From Desulfobulbus sp. (lineage in GTDB: Bacteria > Desulfobacterota > Desulfobulbia > Desulfobulbales > Desulfobulbaceae): a DNA stretch of 8,133 bases. A program made the translations under genes and the position numbers. Where the stretch lies: the NCBI GenBank assembly GCA_017998195.1, contig JAGODN010000105.1, positions 1-8,133 of the forward strand, given 5' to 3'. Positions 6,215 to 8,133 of the stretch are shown piece after piece. Each line of letters begins with the position of its first letter. Position 1 is the first letter of the stretch. The notes under the pieces were generated by a model. The model saw only the letters and a list, made by a program, of their open reading frames with translations, did no database searches and was not told the origin of the DNA.

Positions 6215-7261
6215 ATGGTCTCCGGCCCCTTCTCGGTCGACATCATCATCCCCAACCTCAACGGCCGCCATATGCTGGCCGGCTGCCTCGATTCCATCCG
6301 CCGGCAGACCTGGGGCGACTGGCGGGTGAGCGTAGTGGACAACGGCTCCACCGACGGCTCGGCCGAGTGGCTGCGGAAGGCCCACCCCGAGGTGCGGCTG
6401 ATCGCCCTTGGGAAGAACACCGGCTTCAGCCCGGCGGTGAACCTGGGCATCCGCGCCGGGTCCCGACCGCTCGTCTTCCTGCTCAACAACGACACCGAAC
6501 TCGCCGACGACTGCCTGGAGCAGCTCGTGCGCGCCGCTCAGGCGCAGCCCGACCACGCCTTCTTCGCCCCGCGCATGCTCAGCTTTCATCAACGCCATCT
6601 GCTCGACGGGGCAGGGGAGGGCTACCTGCGCGGCGGCGCCGGCTACCGGCTGGGCACCCTGGAAGTGGACGGATCCCCCTATGACCGGGCGCGGGAGGTG
6701 TTCGGCGCCTGCGCCGGGGCCGCGCTCTACCGGCGCGAGCCGTTTGCGGCGCTGGGTTGGTTCGATGATGCCTTTTTCGCCTACCTGGAGGACGTGGACC
6801 TCAACCTGCGCGCCTGCCGGGCCGGGCTCGGCTGCCGGTACGTGCCCGAGGCCCGGGTTTTCCACGTCGGCAGCGCCACCAGCGGCTCCAAGTTCAACGA
6901 CCTGACCATCCGCCTGTCCACCCGCAACTCCCTCTGGGTGCTGGCCAAGAACTACCCGGCCGGGCTGCTCCTGCGCTGGAGCCCGGTCATCGCCGTCTAC
7001 CAGGGGTTGTGGCTGCTGTTCGTGCTCAAGAAAGGCCAACTGCGCCCCTACCTGGCGGGGCTGGCCGAGGGACTGCGCGGCCTGGGCCGGATGCGGCGTG
7101 CCTGGCGCGAACAGGTCGGTCAACCGGCGGGCGGCCCGACCGCCTGGCGGGAGCGGCTCTGCCGGGCCGAGGGCGAGGTGATCGATTCGATCATGCGGAG
7201 GCGGGCCGGGCAGGGCAGGGGCAACCGGCTCCTGCGGCTGTACCGGCTGGTTTTCCTCTGA
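6215..7261 (+). CDS. GT2 family glycosyltransferase (rhamnosyltransferase/WbbL-like)
   Basis: This 348-residue, probably cytoplasmic, membrane-associated inverting glycosyltransferase adds a sugar to a growing glycan. Motifs are VDIIIPNLNG (8-17), VVDNGSTDGS (40-49), GKNTGFSPAVNLGI (66-79), the NNDTEL metal/nucleotide site (91-96), the acceptor-side GACAGAALYRRE (164-175), FAYLEDVDLNLRA (188-200) with the ED motif thought to contain the catalytic base, and the late His217 in RVFHVGSATS. After the GT-A domain there is a hydrophobic stretch (about 249-271) and a very basic tail (272-348, many Arg) that could hold it at the membrane. The family fits dTDP-rhamnose-type donors, but specificity is not readable. 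ATG 6215 is the first possible start because an in-frame TAA lies at 6209-6211; the ribosome binding site is weak. The TGA stop shares its A with the next ATG (TGATG), implying coupled translation. Confidence 0.92.
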   Translation: MVSGPFSVDIIIPNLNGRHMLAGCLDSIRRQTWGDWRVSVVDNGSTDGSAEWLRKAHPEVRLIALGKNTGFSPAVNLGIRAGSRPLVFLLNNDTELADDCLEQLVRAAQAQPDHAFFAPRMLSFHQRHLLDGAGEGYLRGGAGYRLGTLEVDGSPYDRAREVFGACAGAALYRREPFAALGWFDDAFFAYLEDVDLNLRACRAGLGCRYVPEARVFHVGSATSGSKFNDLTIRLSTRNSLWVLAKNYPAGLLLRWSPVIAVYQGLWLLFVLKKGQLRPYLAGLAEGLRGLGRMRRAWREQVGQPAGGPTAWRERLCRAEGEVIDSIMRRRAGQGRGNRLLRLYRLVFL

Positions 7262-8082
7262 TGGCCCGGACCGCGGTTGTCATCGTCACCCACAATAGCG
7301 GCCCCTGCCTGGCCCGCTGCCTGGCCGGCCTGTCCGAGCAGCGGGAAGAGGTGGAGTGCATCCTGGTGGACGCCGGTTCCAGCCCCGCCGCCTACCTGGA
7401 CGGGCTCGACGCCCGGCCCGGCACGCAGCTCATCCGCACCGCCAACATCGGTTTTGCCGCGGCCAACAACCTCGGCTACCGGGCCATCCCGGAAGAAACT
7501 GAATGTGTCGTCTTCCTCAACCCGGACGCCTTCCTCGAACCGGGCACCCTGGCCCGGGCCCGGGCGATCCTGGCGGCGCATCCGCGCGTCGGCTGCCTGA
7601 CCGGCCTCCTGCTCGGCTGGGATCTGGCTGCCGACCGGCCCAGCGGTCGCATCGATTCGACCGGCATCTTCCGCCGCTGGTACGGCCGCTGGTACGACCG
7701 CGGCCAGGGCGAGGTGTTCTCCGGCCAGTACGACCGGGCCGAAACGGTGCCGGCCGCCTGCGGCGCCTTTCTCTTCTGCCGGCGCAGCGCCCTGGACGAG
7801 ACCGCCCTGGCCGGCGGAGCCGTGTTCGCCCCGGACTTTTTCCTGTACAAGGAGGACATCGAACTCAGCCTGCGCATGCGCCGAGGCGGCTGGTCCATCC
7901 ACTACCACCCCGGCCTCACCGTGTACCACTGCCGCGGCTGGGACCGCGAGCGCGCCAACATGCCCCACACACTTCGCCTGGCGGCCGCGGCCAACGAGGT
8001 CCGCCTGTACCAGCGGCACCCTTCGCCCTACATCCTCTGGGCCCTGGCCAAGTACCTGCTGGTGCGGTGGGCGCGGCTATGA
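7261..8082 (+). CDS. GT2 family glycosyltransferase (rhamnosyltransferase-like)
   Basis: This 273-residue GT-A fold enzyme is presumed to act on the same glycan as its neighbours. Motifs are VVIVTHNSGPCL (6-17), ILVDAGSSP (34-42), TANIGFAAANNLG (60-72), the LNPDAFLEPG site (86-95) in the DxD position, IDSTGIFRRW (131-140), AACGAFLFCRR (165-175), FFLYKEDIELSLR (193-205) with the ED catalytic pair, and HYHPGLTVYH (214-223). The DNGS sequence common in the first acidic site is DAGS here, which keeps the Asp. The C-terminus has one hydrophobic patch (about 256-269). The start at 7261 is chosen because the GT2 fold begins at residue 5; an in-frame ATG at 7009 would add 84 residues that shadow the previous gene. 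There is no clear ribosome binding site, so initiation probably depends on re-initiation at TGATG. The stop overlaps the following start as ATGA. Confidence 0.92.
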   Translation: MARTAVVIVTHNSGPCLARCLAGLSEQREEVECILVDAGSSPAAYLDGLDARPGTQLIRTANIGFAAANNLGYRAIPEETECVVFLNPDAFLEPGTLARARAILAAHPRVGCLTGLLLGWDLAADRPSGRIDSTGIFRRWYGRWYDRGQGEVFSGQYDRAETVPAACGAFLFCRRSALDETALAGGAVFAPDFFLYKEDIELSLRMRRGGWSIHYHPGLTVYHCRGWDRERANMPHTLRLAAAANEVRLYQRHPSPYILWALAKYLLVRWARL

Positions 8083-8133
8083 GTGGAGCGACAACGGACA
8101 CCAGGCCGACGGTCTCGGTAATCATCCCCACCC
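8079..8133 (+). CDS. GT2 family glycosyltransferase, 5' end only (partial)
   Basis: The ATG at 8079 overlaps the preceding stop (ATGA at 8079-8082) and opens a frame that stays open to the window end: 18 codons beginning MSGATTDTRP and reaching TVSVIIPT. The VSVIIPT string is the first beta-strand of GT2 glycosyltransferases, and the overlap matches the coupling style of the operon, so a third consecutive GT2 gene is likely. A weak GGTGGG lies at 8066-8071. The catalytic residues fall outside the window, so nothing about substrate can be said. Confidence 0.75.
   Translation, partial: MSGATTDTRPTVSVIIPT

Larger units (their letters stand above)
29..8133 (+). other. probable single transcription unit for glycan assembly
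   Basis: Eight codirectional genes are separated by -4, 13, 36, 12, 9, -1 and -4 bases. No stretch over 36 bases is non-coding, and no terminator with a U-tract or convincing promoter was found between them. The two UPF0104 genes, the GtrB-like gene and the three GT2 genes are grouped by type. The transcription start and end must lie outside the window. This is inferred from spacing, not from promoter evidence. Confidence 0.75.

Noticed and set aside
2330..7123. A 1597-codon open frame on the - strand spanning four + strand genes
   Set aside because: It runs opposite well-supported genes and translates to a low-complexity Gln/Glu/His/Gly/Asp/Ala-rich string with no domain or membrane pattern. 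In high-GC DNA, antisense stops need TTA, CTA or TCA on the sense strand, which are rare here, so long antisense frames arise by composition.
7009..7260. Longer version of the second GT2 starting at ATG 7009
   Set aside because: The extra 84 residues are a shadow of the upstream GT2 C-terminus, and the GT2 fold starts immediately after Met at 7261.
7120..8019. A 299-codon - strand open frame opposite the second GT2
   Set aside because: Same compositional shadow: the + strand frame has full GT2 motifs and the antisense product has none.

Overview
The window is gene-dense, high-GC DNA (roughly two thirds GC by eye), with every convincing gene on the + strand. It holds seven complete genes, the first codons of an eighth, and possibly the last codons of another upstream. 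All gaps are 36 bases or less and several stop/start codons overlap (ATGA at 1390-1393, TGATG at 7259-7263, ATGA at 8079-8082), so it reads as the interior of one long operon. No promoter, terminator, RNA gene, mobile element or CRISPR array was found. The composition and gene families fit a high-GC Gram-negative bacterium; a deltaproteobacterial (Desulfobacterota-like) source is a guess from gene style and not shown by any marker gene.

The content is a surface-glycan or glycolipid biosynthesis cluster. In order: (1) a polytopic membrane protein of unknown family with features reminiscent of GT-C glycosyltransferases (29-1393); (2) a left-handed beta-helix (hexapeptide) acyltransferase (1390-2118); (3) an eight-helix protein of the UPF0104 / lysylphosphatidylglycerol-synthase transmembrane family (2132-3106); (4) a second, divergent UPF0104 protein fused to a C-terminal TolB/PD40-type beta-propeller (3143-5233); (5) a polyprenyl-phosphate glycosyltransferase of the GtrB/ArnC/DPM1 type with two C-terminal helices (5246-6205); (6, 7) two GT2 glycosyltransferases of the rhamnosyltransferase/WbbL-like type (6215-7261, 7261-8082); (8) the start of a third such GT2, cut by the window edge (8079 onward).

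A plausible working model, which is inference: the soluble GT2 enzymes build an oligosaccharide on a lipid carrier in the cytoplasm and the hexapeptide enzyme acylates it. The GtrB-like enzyme charges undecaprenyl phosphate with a single sugar. One or both UPF0104 proteins help move a lipid-linked intermediate across the inner membrane, and the GT-C-like protein uses it on the periplasmic side. The most unusual item is the UPF0104-propeller fusion, which sits immediately before the GtrB-like gene. This pairing resembles a split version of archaeal AglD, where a DPM1-like GT2 and a UPF0104 membrane region form one chain. The acyltransferase also appears to lack the usual catalytic histidine. 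No Wzx flippase, Wzy polymerase or ABC exporter is visible in the window, so the rest of the pathway must lie outside it.
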